Source: Hyphomonadaceae bacterium
GTDB lineage: Bacteria; Pseudomonadota; Alphaproteobacteria; Caulobacterales; Aquidulcibacteraceae
Direction of reading: 5' to 3'
Assembly: GCA_019636095.1 (NCBI GenBank)
Contig: JAHBYF010000006.1
Coordinates: 162,034 to 226,033, forward strand
DNA length: 64,000 nucleotides
A program made the position numbers and the translations under genes. This document shows, piece by piece, positions 7,492-16,192 of this stretch; the stretch's first letter is position 1; each line of letters opens with the position of its first letter. The notes under the pieces are model-generated. The model ran no database searches and was not told where the DNA came from. It saw only the letters and a program-made list of their open reading frames with translations.

Positions 7492-8952
7492 CTAATCCAG
7501 AGATCGTGCGACGCGGAACCCAATGCCTTGGGTCCGCGATGTCGGCTCGGTCGAACGCCGCGCCGCGGCGCGAAGGACTGGCGCCTGGTCATTGTAGCTG
7601 CCGCCTCGATACACGCGCCGGCCGCACTCATCCGCCTCGACCGCGACCCCGTCGATTGGCGCCAGGTCATAGTTGGCGGCATAACAATCTTCGACCAATT
7701 CGCCGGCATTGCCGTGCATGTCATAGATGCCGAATGCATTCGGCGCATGCGCGCCGACCGGCGTCGTTTGACGGGCATGGAACGTCGCTTCAGTTTGAGT
7801 CACCCGCGCTCCGAACGCGTAGGCCGCTGCCTGACCAGCGCGCGCGGCGTATTCCCATTCAGCTTCACTTGGGAGGCGATAGCTCGTACCGCCGACTTGG
7901 GCGTTCAGCCAATTCACATAGGCTTGCGCGTCTTCCCATGAGACGCCGGTGACCGGTCTGTCGCCGCGTCCCCAACCGGCGTCAGGTGGTGAATAACCAT
8001 TGCAGCCGCCGCCGGCGAGACACGCATCCCATTGCGCGAAGGTCACTTCGTATTTGCCCATCGCGAATGGCGTGACGGACACCTCGCGTTGGGGACCTTC
8101 ATCACGTCCGCGCCCCGGTTCATTATCAGGCGAGCCCATAACGAACAGACCGCCCGCGAGCACCGTCATTTCGGGGCACCCAGTGCAATCGCTAAAGGCA
8201 TAACCCGGCACGCGCGTCGGCGAATCTTCAGTGGGCGATGCGGGTGTTTCGGCAGGCGTCGCCGCCGCTTGCTCAGTGTTAGCTTGGCTTTGCTCGGCTG
8301 CGGGCTGTGGCCGATTGCGCCAATACTCCATCCCGATGCTGTATAGTTGCGGGCTGAAATAGGCGAGCACGCCAAGCACAGCGGCGGCCAAGGCCATAGA
8401 CCCGATGCGACGGGATGAGCGCGCAAACTTCTGCCGCTTGGACAGAATCTCGAACGTCTGAACGCGCTGATCGATATTCTCCAGCGGCTTCTGCCCTTTC
8501 GACTGGAACGCACTCTGCGGTGAGTTGCGCGCCATCGAACGGAATTCGGAAGACACCAACGCCGTGCGGGGCTCCGCAAGTTCTTGCAGACGCGCGGCGA
8601 CGTTGACGCCGTGGCCGAGCAAATCGTCCGTCGCGGTGACGATCACATCGCCGACGTGGGCGCCGACGCGGATCGGGGGTTCGCCTTTGCTGCGCTTGTC
8701 GAGCAATTCCTGGATAGCGCCGAGCGCTTGGCCCGCCGAAGCAAATTCCAGCATGAAGCCGTCACCGGCGGTATTGAACAGCCGCCCGCCATTGGCGACC
8801 GCGACGCGCTCAATCCGCGCGCGCAGATTTTCCACCTTGCGGGCAGCATTGCGCTGATCGCGCTCGGACATGGTCGAGAACCCGACGATGTCGATCGACA
8901 CGATCGAAGCCAATCGAATTACGCGTTCTTCGCCCGAAGTCTGGTCTGTCAC
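7492..8952 (-). CDS. Class III nucleotide cyclase domain fused to a membrane segment and an FGE-sulfatase domain
   Basis: This 486-residue protein has three parts. Residues 1-165 form a class III adenylate/guanylate cyclase domain: the first metal Asp in SIDIVGFSTM (D21), the second metal region TAGDGFMLEF, and the transition-state Asn/Arg motif GVNVAARLQ. One membrane helix follows at about residues 183-203, then a Pro/Ala/Glu-rich linker. Residues 245-486 form an FGE-sulfatase (SUMF1-like) domain with GLFVMGSP, YRLPSEAEWEYAARAG, MHGNAGELVEDC and YRGGSYND...GFRVAR. No Cys is present where formylglycine-generating enzymes carry the active pair near the C-terminus, so this domain may sense or bind rather than oxidise. 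The cyclase would be cytoplasmic and the FGE part periplasmic. Activity as adenylate cyclase is inferred. Confidence 0.85.
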   Translation of the reverse strand: MTDQTSGEERVIRLASIVSIDIVGFSTMSERDQRNAARKVENLRARIERVAVANGGRLFNTAGDGFMLEFASAGQALGAIQELLDKRSKGEPPIRVGAHVGDVIVTATDDLLGHGVNVAARLQELAEPRTALVSSEFRSMARNSPQSAFQSKGQKPLENIDQRVQTFEILSKRQKFARSSRRIGSMALAAAVLGVLAYFSPQLYSIGMEYWRNRPQPAAEQSQANTEQAAATPAETPASPTEDSPTRVPGYAFSDCTGCPEMTVLAGGLFVMGSPDNEPGRGRDEGPQREVSVTPFAMGKYEVTFAQWDACLAGGGCNGYSPPDAGWGRGDRPVTGVSWEDAQAYVNWLNAQVGGTSYRLPSEAEWEYAARAGQAAAYAFGARVTQTEATFHARQTTPVGAHAPNAFGIYDMHGNAGELVEDCYAANYDLAPIDGVAVEADECGRRVYRGGSYNDQAPVLRAAARRSTEPTSRTQGIGFRVARSLD

Positions 8953-9011
8953 GGCCTAATTCCCCACCCTGGCGAGACTAGGCCCCTCGCCGGGACTTAT
9001 CCAGCCTTCCC

Positions 9012-10673
9012 CTAGTCGCCTGAATCAATGCTGAGCAGAAGCGCGGACATGTTTTGGATGAAAGCACCGGTCGAGATGCCCGTGGCGGGGTGGTCGGTGG
9101 TATGCGGCGAGGTGTCTGAAATGTCTCCGACCAAGGTTTGGGAGAAATCCCCGGGCGCGGGCGTGGACGACCCCTCGCCAATGTAGGGATTGCTGGTCGC
9201 CGTGAGCGGCGTTGGCCAATAGCCGTCCTCGTTCAACCCAGAGACCAGCTCCCGCACCCGTTGCGGCGTCGGTCTCTGGACCGCGCCCGAGCCAACGTTC
9301 GAGTTCAAGTCCGAAACTTCGATGTTTTGGGTGGTGAAATAAGGCGGCAACTGGAAGTCACGACGTGCATTGAGCGGCGAATTCGTCTGCATCTGTCCTG
9401 CGTCGGCGCCACGCAGACGCTCATAGCGAGCGCGCAGTGCATCGACGTCGAGGTTGCGCCACTGCGAGTAGTGCATGATCGGCTTCTCTGGATTGTAGTC
9501 CCAATAGTATTCGCCGTTGACGACGTTCGAACCGCGCCGGTGGTTTATGCGCGCGCGATTGGTTCCGACTTCGATGAACGTCGGATAATGCCGGCCAGCG
9601 ATGCGAACCTGATCGTCGCGAAGCCGTACAGAGTCCAACCAAGCAAGTGCTTCCGGAATTCGTTCAATAAACCTGCGCTCACCGGTCCATTCGAAGAAAT
9701 TCAACATCTGGCCGATATTGTTGGCGGTCGTATGGGTCGTCAGAGCATCGGGCTCGTATGACCGCGCGCCAATCGGCGCTAGCGTTTCGTTATGATGCTG
9801 TAGGCCCCAACCCGCCTGCGGCGCCGGCTGCTGGGTTGCGACAAACACATTCATTGCGCGGCGAATCGCAGCCAGAGCGCGTTCATCGCCAAGCGTTTGA
9901 TACACCATCAGCAAGAATTTGATGTTCTCACCAGCGACGTCATCATTGAATGTTACATAACGCGTGTAGTCCGGATGACCGTGCAACGCAGGCGCGTCAG
10001 CAACAAATGGAAAGCGCTGCGGCCAGCCGCCATTGTCGTACTGGCTGTCGAGCACGAAATTGACAGCGCGTTCGAGCGGCGCACGCAGCCGCGATGAGCG
10101 CCTCTCCAGGTACATGCGCAACAAAAATTGCGACGCTTCGCTGGTGCCTGCGTCATCGAACGTCGCGTTGCCGTAGTAGTGATGGAATTCTTCGAGACGC
10201 CAGCCGTTCTTGCCGATGGTGTCATACCAACGGCGCGTGCTCTCCTCGCCGCCGAAGTCATGGAGATAGTTCCAGCCGCCAGCCGGGTGCTGCGCGGCGA
10301 TCAGGCCGTCAGCGACCTCCATCGCAGCCTGGTAGTAGAACTCATCGCGCGTGGCGTGGAAGCAATCGAGATAGAGATGACCAACCGTCGCCGTGCCTGG
10401 CGGTTGAATCCAGATCATCGTTGGGAAGGCTTCCATCTCTCCCCAGCGCCGCGAGAAATCCGACGCGTAGCTCCAGACATATCCGCCGCGATAGGCCACA
10501 CGCTCGCGCATGAACCGCGCCGCGCGCTTCATCGCCGCACGCGTTTCGCGTTTTAGCGCATTGTCACCGGTGTCATTGCCCGTCGAAAAAAAAGACGTGC
10601 AAGCGCTCGTCAACACCGCGCCGGAAGCGCCGGCGAGCAACGCGCGGCGTGATGCATTTTGCATGATGGTCAT
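9012..10673 (-). CDS. Pectate-lyase-like (PL10 type) exported lipoprotein
   Basis: The 553-residue product begins with a twin-Arg-containing signal and lipobox (RRALLAGASGAVLTSAC), so it is exported and probably lipidated. The body resembles PelA/family-10 pectate lyases: repeated helical-barrel motifs such as LDSQYDNGGWPQRFPF and YTRYVTFNDDVAGENIKFLL, followed by a C-terminal catalytic-like part. Its length exceeds many PL10 enzymes. No other pectin genes are nearby, so the substrate may be a different acidic glycan. The start at 10673 has GGGAG about 14 bases upstream; an inner ATG at 10664 is possible. Confidence 0.65.
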   Translation of the reverse strand: MTIMQNASRRALLAGASGAVLTSACTSFFSTGNDTGDNALKRETRAAMKRAARFMRERVAYRGGYVWSYASDFSRRWGEMEAFPTMIWIQPPGTATVGHLYLDCFHATRDEFYYQAAMEVADGLIAAQHPAGGWNYLHDFGGEESTRRWYDTIGKNGWRLEEFHHYYGNATFDDAGTSEASQFLLRMYLERRSSRLRAPLERAVNFVLDSQYDNGGWPQRFPFVADAPALHGHPDYTRYVTFNDDVAGENIKFLLMVYQTLGDERALAAIRRAMNVFVATQQPAPQAGWGLQHHNETLAPIGARSYEPDALTTHTTANNIGQMLNFFEWTGERRFIERIPEALAWLDSVRLRDDQVRIAGRHYPTFIEVGTNRARINHRRGSNVVNGEYYWDYNPEKPIMHYSQWRNLDVDALRARYERLRGADAGQMQTNSPLNARRDFQLPPYFTTQNIEVSDLNSNVGSGAVQRPTPQRVRELVSGLNEDGYWPTPLTATSNPYIGEGSSTPAPGDFSQTLVGDISDTSPHTTDHPATGISTGAFIQNMSALLLSIDSGD

Positions 10674-10699
10674 GATCGTCTCGCGTGCTCCCTGACTGC

Positions 10700-12196
10700 C
10701 TACCGCGCAGGTGCGTTGGACGCCGGCGCGAGCAGATGCTTTCTAATCTTGCCCGCAGCAGTGCGCGGGAAATCATCCACGAAAGTAACGTGGCGAGGGG
10801 CTTTATAGCCAGCGACGTTGGCGCGGCAAAACTGAATCACCTCGGCGGCGGTGACCGGCGCCGCATCGGGGCGCAGCAGCACAAAGGCGTGGCCCACCTC
10901 ACCCCATTTCTCGTCCGCAACGCCGATCACCGCGGTCTCGAGAATGGACGGATGTCTCGCGAGGACATTCTCGACCTCTGCCGGATACACATTCTCGCCG
11001 CCGGAAATATACATCTCCTTGATGCGGCCAGCGACGTAGTAGCAGCCATCGGCATCGCGGCGGCCGATGTCGCCGCTCCTCAGCCAGCCATCAGCGGTGA
11101 ATGCCTTGGCTGTCTCTTCTGGCTTGCGCCAGTAACCAGGCGTCAGCCCCGGGCCGCGCATCCATATCTCCCCGCTATCACCCAGGGGCGCGTCGTTCCC
11201 ATCGTCATCGACAATACGCACATCGAGAAGCATGAGCGGCTTGCCGACAGAACCGATCTTGCGAAGCGCGTCTTCCTTCATAGCGATGAACGCGGTCGGG
11301 CCGGTTTCGGTCATGCCGTAACCGTTGCAGACTTTCACGCCCTTCGCAGCATAGACCTCGACCAGCACATCGGCCAAAGGCGCGCCGCCGCATCCCCACG
11401 AGCGCACGCGCGCCAGATTGGCAGCGTCAAACTCCGGATGCAGAGCAAGTTGTTGATAGACAGCCGGCACACCGAAAAAAATGTCTAGGCGCGGCATCAA
11501 TGACAGCGCTCGCGATTCATCAAAACCGGGCAGAACGATCACTGTGCCGCCCGCGATCAAAGTCGGAATGGTTACAAGCTGAATGCCGGCGCTATGAAAA
11601 AGTGGCAGGAAGTTAAGGGTCGTGTCACCGTCGCGCAGACCGAACGCCTCGCCAACGTGAAACGCATTCACCACCGACATCTGATACGTCTGGATCACGC
11701 CCTTAGGCTGACCTGTCGTGCCGGAGGTGTACATCAAGAACCAAGTGTTATCGCCCGGCCAGCGGAGATCAGTCGTCAGCGGCGCCGCGTTCGTCAGCGC
11801 GGCTTCATAGCCATCATCGAGCGCAAGCGAAGCGCCGCCGAGCGCGAGCGCTGTCTCTGCATCCTCCGCACCAAAAACCACCAGTTTTGCACCGCAATCG
11901 GTGATAAGCGCCGAGAGCTCGGCTATCGGCGCGCGCCAATTGAGAGGCACGAAGATGGCGCCAAGCTTGGCGCACGCGAACATGATCTCGAAGAACTCGA
12001 TCCGGTTGCGGCAGAGGATTGCAACACGATCCTCACGCGCCACGCCGAGAGCCGAAAGCAACGCTGCTCCGCGCGCACAGCGATCTTCGAGTTGAGCATA
12101 GGTGAGCGTGCGCCCTGAGAGCGCATCTTCGAAGGCTATGCGATTGGGCGTCAGCGCCGCCCTTTTCGCGGTGATGTCGACGAGGTCGACACCCAT
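10700..12196 (-). CDS. AMP-dependent acyl-CoA synthetase / ligase
   Basis: This 498-residue cytosolic enzyme activates a carboxylic acid with ATP to an acyl-adenylate and then makes the CoA thioester. It shows the P-loop MYTSGTTGQPKGV, the adenylate motif GYGMTETGP, the hinge DGWLRSGDIGRRD, the GRIKEMYISGGENVYP block and the C-terminal catalytic lysine region PRTAAGKIRK. It is of the FadD/feruloyl-CoA synthetase size class; the substrate cannot be read from sequence. It lies 23 bases after the TetR gene on the same strand, so the regulator probably controls it. Confidence 0.9.
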   Translation of the reverse strand: MGVDLVDITAKRAALTPNRIAFEDALSGRTLTYAQLEDRCARGAALLSALGVAREDRVAILCRNRIEFFEIMFACAKLGAIFVPLNWRAPIAELSALITDCGAKLVVFGAEDAETALALGGASLALDDGYEAALTNAAPLTTDLRWPGDNTWFLMYTSGTTGQPKGVIQTYQMSVVNAFHVGEAFGLRDGDTTLNFLPLFHSAGIQLVTIPTLIAGGTVIVLPGFDESRALSLMPRLDIFFGVPAVYQQLALHPEFDAANLARVRSWGCGGAPLADVLVEVYAAKGVKVCNGYGMTETGPTAFIAMKEDALRKIGSVGKPLMLLDVRIVDDDGNDAPLGDSGEIWMRGPGLTPGYWRKPEETAKAFTADGWLRSGDIGRRDADGCYYVAGRIKEMYISGGENVYPAEVENVLARHPSILETAVIGVADEKWGEVGHAFVLLRPDAAPVTAAEVIQFCRANVAGYKAPRHVTFVDDFPRTAAGKIRKHLLAPASNAPAR

Positions 12197-12219
12197 GATT
12201 CACTCCCCACCTACGCCGC

Positions 12220-12873
12220 TCACTTCGGCGCTTTGTCCTTTTGGGCCCGCGGCGCGAGCCCATTGATCATAAGATCCGATGCGGCGGCGGCGACCGATCC
12301 GGAATCCGTCTCAGCGTCCCAGATGCCATATCGTATTCCAAGAAAGCTTGAGGCGCCCATGAGCGCCCACACGCGGACTTCGTCATCCTGGCCTTCGCTG
12401 ATTTCGCCGCGTGACGCTGCCTGCGCCAGCTGTTGTCGATAAGCGGCCGCGAATGTCCGGTAATACGCGCGATACGCTTCCGGAGCCACGAACTGCGCCT
12501 CCATAACCACGCGATAGAGCGCTTTGTGCGAACGCACGAACTCGATGAAGGCCTGGATGCCCAAGCGTTCGGCTTCAAGGCGATCGTGCGCGCCGCGCGT
12601 GCTTTCAGTCATCGCGTGACGGGTGCGCGCACCCATGTCGGCGACGAGCGCCCGGAACACTTCCTCTTTGCTCTTGAAGTACACGTAGAAGGTGCCGAGC
12701 CCGACGCCGGCATTCTGGGTGATGTTCGATATCGCAGTGTCGTGATAACCGCGCGCGCCGAACTCTTCCCCGGCGGCATCCAGCAACCGCCGCAGCGTTC
12801 GCCTGCCACGTTCAGTCTTCGGCCCAGACCGCTCCTCGACGACCTCTGGCTCGGAACCTGAATGTTGACTCAT
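12220..12873 (-). CDS. TetR-family regulator
   Basis: The 217-residue protein has an N-terminal TetR helix-turn-helix (about residues 23-70, with TAISNITQNAGVGLGTFYVYFKSKEEVF) and a helical ligand-binding C-terminus. A Ser/Glu-rich leader of about 18 residues precedes the domain. It is transcribed with the acyl-CoA synthetase and divergent from the hydrolase/TonB operon, so it probably governs both units. The ligand may be an acyl-CoA or the imported substrate. Confidence 0.9.
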   Translation of the reverse strand: MSQHSGSEPEVVEERSGPKTERGRRTLRRLLDAAGEEFGARGYHDTAISNITQNAGVGLGTFYVYFKSKEEVFRALVADMGARTRHAMTESTRGAHDRLEAERLGIQAFIEFVRSHKALYRVVMEAQFVAPEAYRAYYRTFAAAYRQQLAQAASRGEISEGQDDEVRVWALMGASSFLGIRYGIWDAETDSGSVAAAASDLMINGLAPRAQKDKAPK

Positions 12874-12892
12874 GTTTCAAGTCTCCGATATA
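12865..12892 (+). promoter_or_regulatory. Predicted sigma70-type promoter of the hydrolase-TonB operon
   Basis: TTGACT (12865-12870), a 16-base spacer and GATATA (12887-12892) point toward the hydrolase gene at 12954. The -35 box abuts the tetR start codon on the other strand, so a TetR dimer bound here could block both directions. Confidence 0.45.
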
Positions 12893-12953
12893 AGCCGCCG
12901 CAAGACAACAAGAATCGGCCCGAGAAGCGGTCCGAGGGGGGAATACGGGGCAG

Positions 12954-13811
12954 ATGCCTCAGTTCGTTTTGCCAGACGGGGCGGCCATGTCCTACGCCGA
13001 GGTCGGCGCGGGCGTCCCCATCGTTCTGGTTCACGGATGGGCCGCCAATGGCGCCTTCTTCCGCGATCTCGCCGCCGAGCTGGCCAAAAGTCATCGCGTT
13101 TACACCCTGACTTTGCGCGGCCATGCGGGCTCGGAAAAGGGCGCCGCGCCGCTGACGATCGAAACGCTTGCAGACGATATCGCGCATTTCTTCGAAACGC
13201 TCGACCTCAGGAGCGCCTGCGCACTCGGCTGGTCGATGGGCGCGATGGCGCTTTGGGCCGCCGCACCGCGCATTTGCGGACGCTTGAGCAGCCTCATCGT
13301 TGAAGACATGAGCCCGCGCCTGATCAACGATGCAAACTGGGAGCACGGTATCGCCAGCGGCTACGGCGCCAGCGACGTCGCCAACACGGTAAGTGAAATC
13401 GAAGCTGACTGGCCCGCTTACGTGTCGCGCTTCGCTCCCCGCATGTTTGCCGCCTCGATGCGCGACGCGTGCCCGGAACTTGAGGCGTGGGCGGCCGGCG
13501 AGATGGCGAAAGCCGATGCGCACGCGATGGCCGCGTTCTGGCAATCGATGGCCGCACAAGATTTTCGCGCCGCACTCGCGCGCATCGCAACGCCGATGCT
13601 CGTGATCCACGGCGGCGATAGCCAAGTTTACGACGACGGCGCGACCGCGTTCATCGCGGATACGGCGCCAAACGCCAAGCGCGTCGTCATCCAAGGCGCC
13701 GGCCACGTGCCGCATCTCGAAGCGCCGGATGATTTCTTGAATCAGGTCGAGGCTTTTGTCCGTGAAACACGGCGGCCCGAAGTGAAGAGCGGAGGAGGAG
13801 CAGTTCCATGA
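12954..13811 (+). CDS. Alpha/beta-hydrolase
   Basis: This 285-residue hydrolase has the oxyanion segment VLVHGWAANG, the nucleophile elbow GWSMG (S94), a likely acid in HGGDSQVYDDG and the catalytic His in GAGHVPHLEAP. No signal peptide is visible, so it is cytosolic. It overlaps the TonB receptor gene by ATGA, which implies co-translation. The simplest reading is that it cleaves an ester or lactone of whatever the receptor imports; a siderophore esterase is an alternative. The nearby acyl-CoA synthetase would suit a released acid. Confidence 0.85.
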   Translation: MPQFVLPDGAAMSYAEVGAGVPIVLVHGWAANGAFFRDLAAELAKSHRVYTLTLRGHAGSEKGAAPLTIETLADDIAHFFETLDLRSACALGWSMGAMALWAAAPRICGRLSSLIVEDMSPRLINDANWEHGIASGYGASDVANTVSEIEADWPAYVSRFAPRMFAASMRDACPELEAWAAGEMAKADAHAMAAFWQSMAAQDFRAALARIATPMLVIHGGDSQVYDDGATAFIADTAPNAKRVVIQGAGHVPHLEAPDDFLNQVEAFVRETRRPEVKSGGGAVP

Positions 13812-16048
13812 GTAAGTTTGGAGATAGAGCGCGGGTCGCGCTTTTGTTGGCGAGTGTAGCGGCATCGCCGTTCGCACAGGCCACACCAGCATTCGCGCAA
13901 GATGGCGCGACGGAAGAAGAGTTGGTAGTTACGGCTCGTCGCACCGAAGAATCGCTGCAAGAGGTTCCGGCCTCAGTGTCGGCGTTCACCAGCGAACAAC
14001 TTGAGCGCATCGGCGCCACCGACGCTACGGGATTGCAAGGCGCGGTGCCGAACTTGAACATCGTTCAAGGTCGCGGCTCATCAAACGCAACCAACATCTA
14101 TATCCGCGGCGTCGGCCAGCCCGACGCGCTGCAGACGTTCGATCCGGCTGTCGGGTTCTACGTCGACGGCGTCTACTATTCGCGCATCCGCGGCACGCAG
14201 ATGGATTTGTTCGACATTGAACGCGTCGAAGTGCTGCGCGGTCCGCAAGGCACGCTCTATGGCAAAAACACGATCGGCGGCGCCTACTCAATCGTTACGC
14301 GCCGCCCCGGCCAAGATCCGCACGGCCTCTTCCAGGTCACGGTCGGCGATTACGGGCAGTTGGAATCACGCATTGCCGGGTCCGGTCCGATCACCAATAA
14401 TTTCGCGGTTGGCGGCGCTCTCTTCGGCGCAACGCGCGACGGTTACGTGACCAATCCAGTCACCGGTGAAGAGTACAACGACCGTCACGCCTGGGGCGGC
14501 CGCGTGCAAGCGGCGTGGGACGTGACGCCGAGTTTCAGCTTGGATTTCGCAGTTGACTACGCCGCGGAAGACAACGCTCTCACCATGGGTCAAGCGGTTT
14601 CAACGCTCGTAAGCTTTGCGGGCGCCACGCCGATCGGTATCGTCCCGACACCGGCTCCAGAGTTCAACTTCACGGCGCAAGCGACACCGGGCCTACCGAA
14701 CTCGTCGACTATGGATCACAGCGGCGCGTCAATCCGCGCAAGCTGGGATGTCGGCAACAATTGGACGATCAAATCGACCACGGCTTATCGTGCGTTGAAC
14801 TACGACGACTATGTCGACATCGACGCGACGCAGTATGAATTCGGCGACGTGTTCGTCGGCGTGCGCCAGGATCAAACCAGCCAGGAATTCCAGGCGATCT
14901 ACGAAGGCCCACGTCTCACTCTGGTCAGCGGCGTATTCTATCTGCGCGAAAACATTACTTCGCATCAAGAAGCCTACGGCGACGACCTCGTGTTCGGCTA
15001 TTTCGGCCAAACCAGCTTCCTACGCACCATTGACGACGACCTGGAGACCACCAGCACCGCCGTCTACGCCAACGCCTCATACGCGCTCACCGATCGCCTC
15101 AACCTGGGCCTTGGTGTTCGTTACACAGACGAAGAGAAGCACTACATTCGCTCAACTTCGACCTTCTGGTCGACGCCAGCCTTCAATACCACGGTTGCGA
15201 TGAACCGAACCGACAGTTGGGATGATTTCTCGCCGATGGTCTCGCTCGACTATCAGCTGACCGACAACGTTCTGCTCTACGGACGTGTCGCCAGCGGCTT
15301 TAAGTCGGGCGGCTTCAACGGCCGCGCCAACAACCCAGGCGAAGATGCGCCGTACGATCCGGAAACCGTGACGTCTTACGAAATCGGCATGAAGTCCGAT
15401 TGGTTGGACGGTGATCTCGTCGCCAACGTAGCCATCTTCTACAACGACTATCGCGATTTCCAGGCGCGTGTGTCAGGCACGACGAGCGATGTTCCACCAG
15501 TTCTTTCACTAACCGTGCTGAATGCCGGTCAGTTGGAAATCTCCGGCGCAGAACTCGAACTCGTCTATCGGCCGACGGACGCTCTGCGCCTCGATGCGCA
15601 GATCGGATATCTCGACGCCTCGTACGGCGAGTTCAACGACGTACGCTTCACCAGCTTCGGCGGCAGCAGGGCGTTCCAAGATCCGGCGTTCTCGCCGGAA
15701 TGGACCGCGCGCTTTGGCGCTGCGTACGAATGGGATCTCGCCAACATGGGATCGCTCACGCTGGCGGGTTCGGCGCGCTTCCGTTCTGAAATGGCGCTCG
15801 CAGTCGACAACACGGCGGTCAACTCGAACGTGCCGATCGGCAATCTCTATCAGGACGACTACTGGCTCTACGACGCGAGCCTGACTTGGAACGTCAACGA
15901 CGTCTTTTCGATCGCGCTGCAAGGCCGCAATCTGAGCGACGAAGTGTACAAGACCGACGGTCAGGAATTCTCGTCTGTCGGCGGCATACGCACCGTCTAT
16001 TATGGCGCGCCGCAGACCACGAGCCTGGTGTTCACCGCGCGCTACTAA
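13808..16048 (+). CDS. TonB-dependent outer-membrane receptor
   Basis: The 746-residue protein starts with a signal peptide ending near AFAQ, then a TonB-box-like EELVVTARR, a plug domain (DATGLQGAVPNLNIV, VEVLRGPQGTLYGKNTIGG), and a 22-strand barrel ending in the aromatic residue of FTARY. This is the large family of alphaproteobacterial receptors that take up carbohydrates, aromatics, iron chelates or vitamins using TonB/ExbBD energy. The start has a strong GGAGGAGG ribosome site and overlaps the hydrolase stop. The substrate is unknown. A rho-independent terminator follows. Confidence 0.95.
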   Translation: MSKFGDRARVALLLASVAASPFAQATPAFAQDGATEEELVVTARRTEESLQEVPASVSAFTSEQLERIGATDATGLQGAVPNLNIVQGRGSSNATNIYIRGVGQPDALQTFDPAVGFYVDGVYYSRIRGTQMDLFDIERVEVLRGPQGTLYGKNTIGGAYSIVTRRPGQDPHGLFQVTVGDYGQLESRIAGSGPITNNFAVGGALFGATRDGYVTNPVTGEEYNDRHAWGGRVQAAWDVTPSFSLDFAVDYAAEDNALTMGQAVSTLVSFAGATPIGIVPTPAPEFNFTAQATPGLPNSSTMDHSGASIRASWDVGNNWTIKSTTAYRALNYDDYVDIDATQYEFGDVFVGVRQDQTSQEFQAIYEGPRLTLVSGVFYLRENITSHQEAYGDDLVFGYFGQTSFLRTIDDDLETTSTAVYANASYALTDRLNLGLGVRYTDEEKHYIRSTSTFWSTPAFNTTVAMNRTDSWDDFSPMVSLDYQLTDNVLLYGRVASGFKSGGFNGRANNPGEDAPYDPETVTSYEIGMKSDWLDGDLVANVAIFYNDYRDFQARVSGTTSDVPPVLSLTVLNAGQLEISGAELELVYRPTDALRLDAQIGYLDASYGEFNDVRFTSFGGSRAFQDPAFSPEWTARFGAAYEWDLANMGSLTLAGSARFRSEMALAVDNTAVNSNVPIGNLYQDDYWLYDASLTWNVNDVFSIALQGRNLSDEVYKTDGQEFSSVGGIRTVYYGAPQTTSLVFTARY

Positions 16049-16105
16049 GTGCGTCACGGCGGCGCTCCCTTCTAGGCGCCGCTGCTCTCCTCCTCTCCCG
16101 ACTTC

Positions 16106-16136
16106 GGGCGGCATCTCCAGATGCCGCCCTTTTCTT
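16106..16136 (+). terminator. Rho-independent terminator of the TonB-receptor operon
   Basis: Arms GGGCGGCATC (16106-16115) and GATGCCGCCC (16120-16129) around a TCCA loop, followed by TTTTCTT. This ends the hydrolase-receptor operon 57 bases past the stop. Confidence 0.85.
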
Positions 16137-16157
16137 GGCGCAGACATCAGTTTGGAC

Positions 16158-16186
16158 TTGTATATAACTAACTGGTCAGTTATATA
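16158..16186 (+). promoter_or_regulatory. TetR operator overlapping its promoter
   Basis: A perfect palindrome TATATAACT (16161-16169) / AGTTATATA (16178-16186) with an eight-base centre coincides with a promoter reading TTGTAT (16158-16163), 17 bases, TATATA (16181-16186). A regulator bound here would cover both boxes, so autorepression of the tetR-hlyD-ABC operon is likely. Confidence 0.7.
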
Positions 16187-16192
16187 GTTCTG

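Noticed and set aside
12954..13811. Reading the alpha/beta-hydrolase as a quorum-quenching lactonase
   Set aside because: Motifs only show a general hydrolase; nothing specific to acyl-homoserine lactones.
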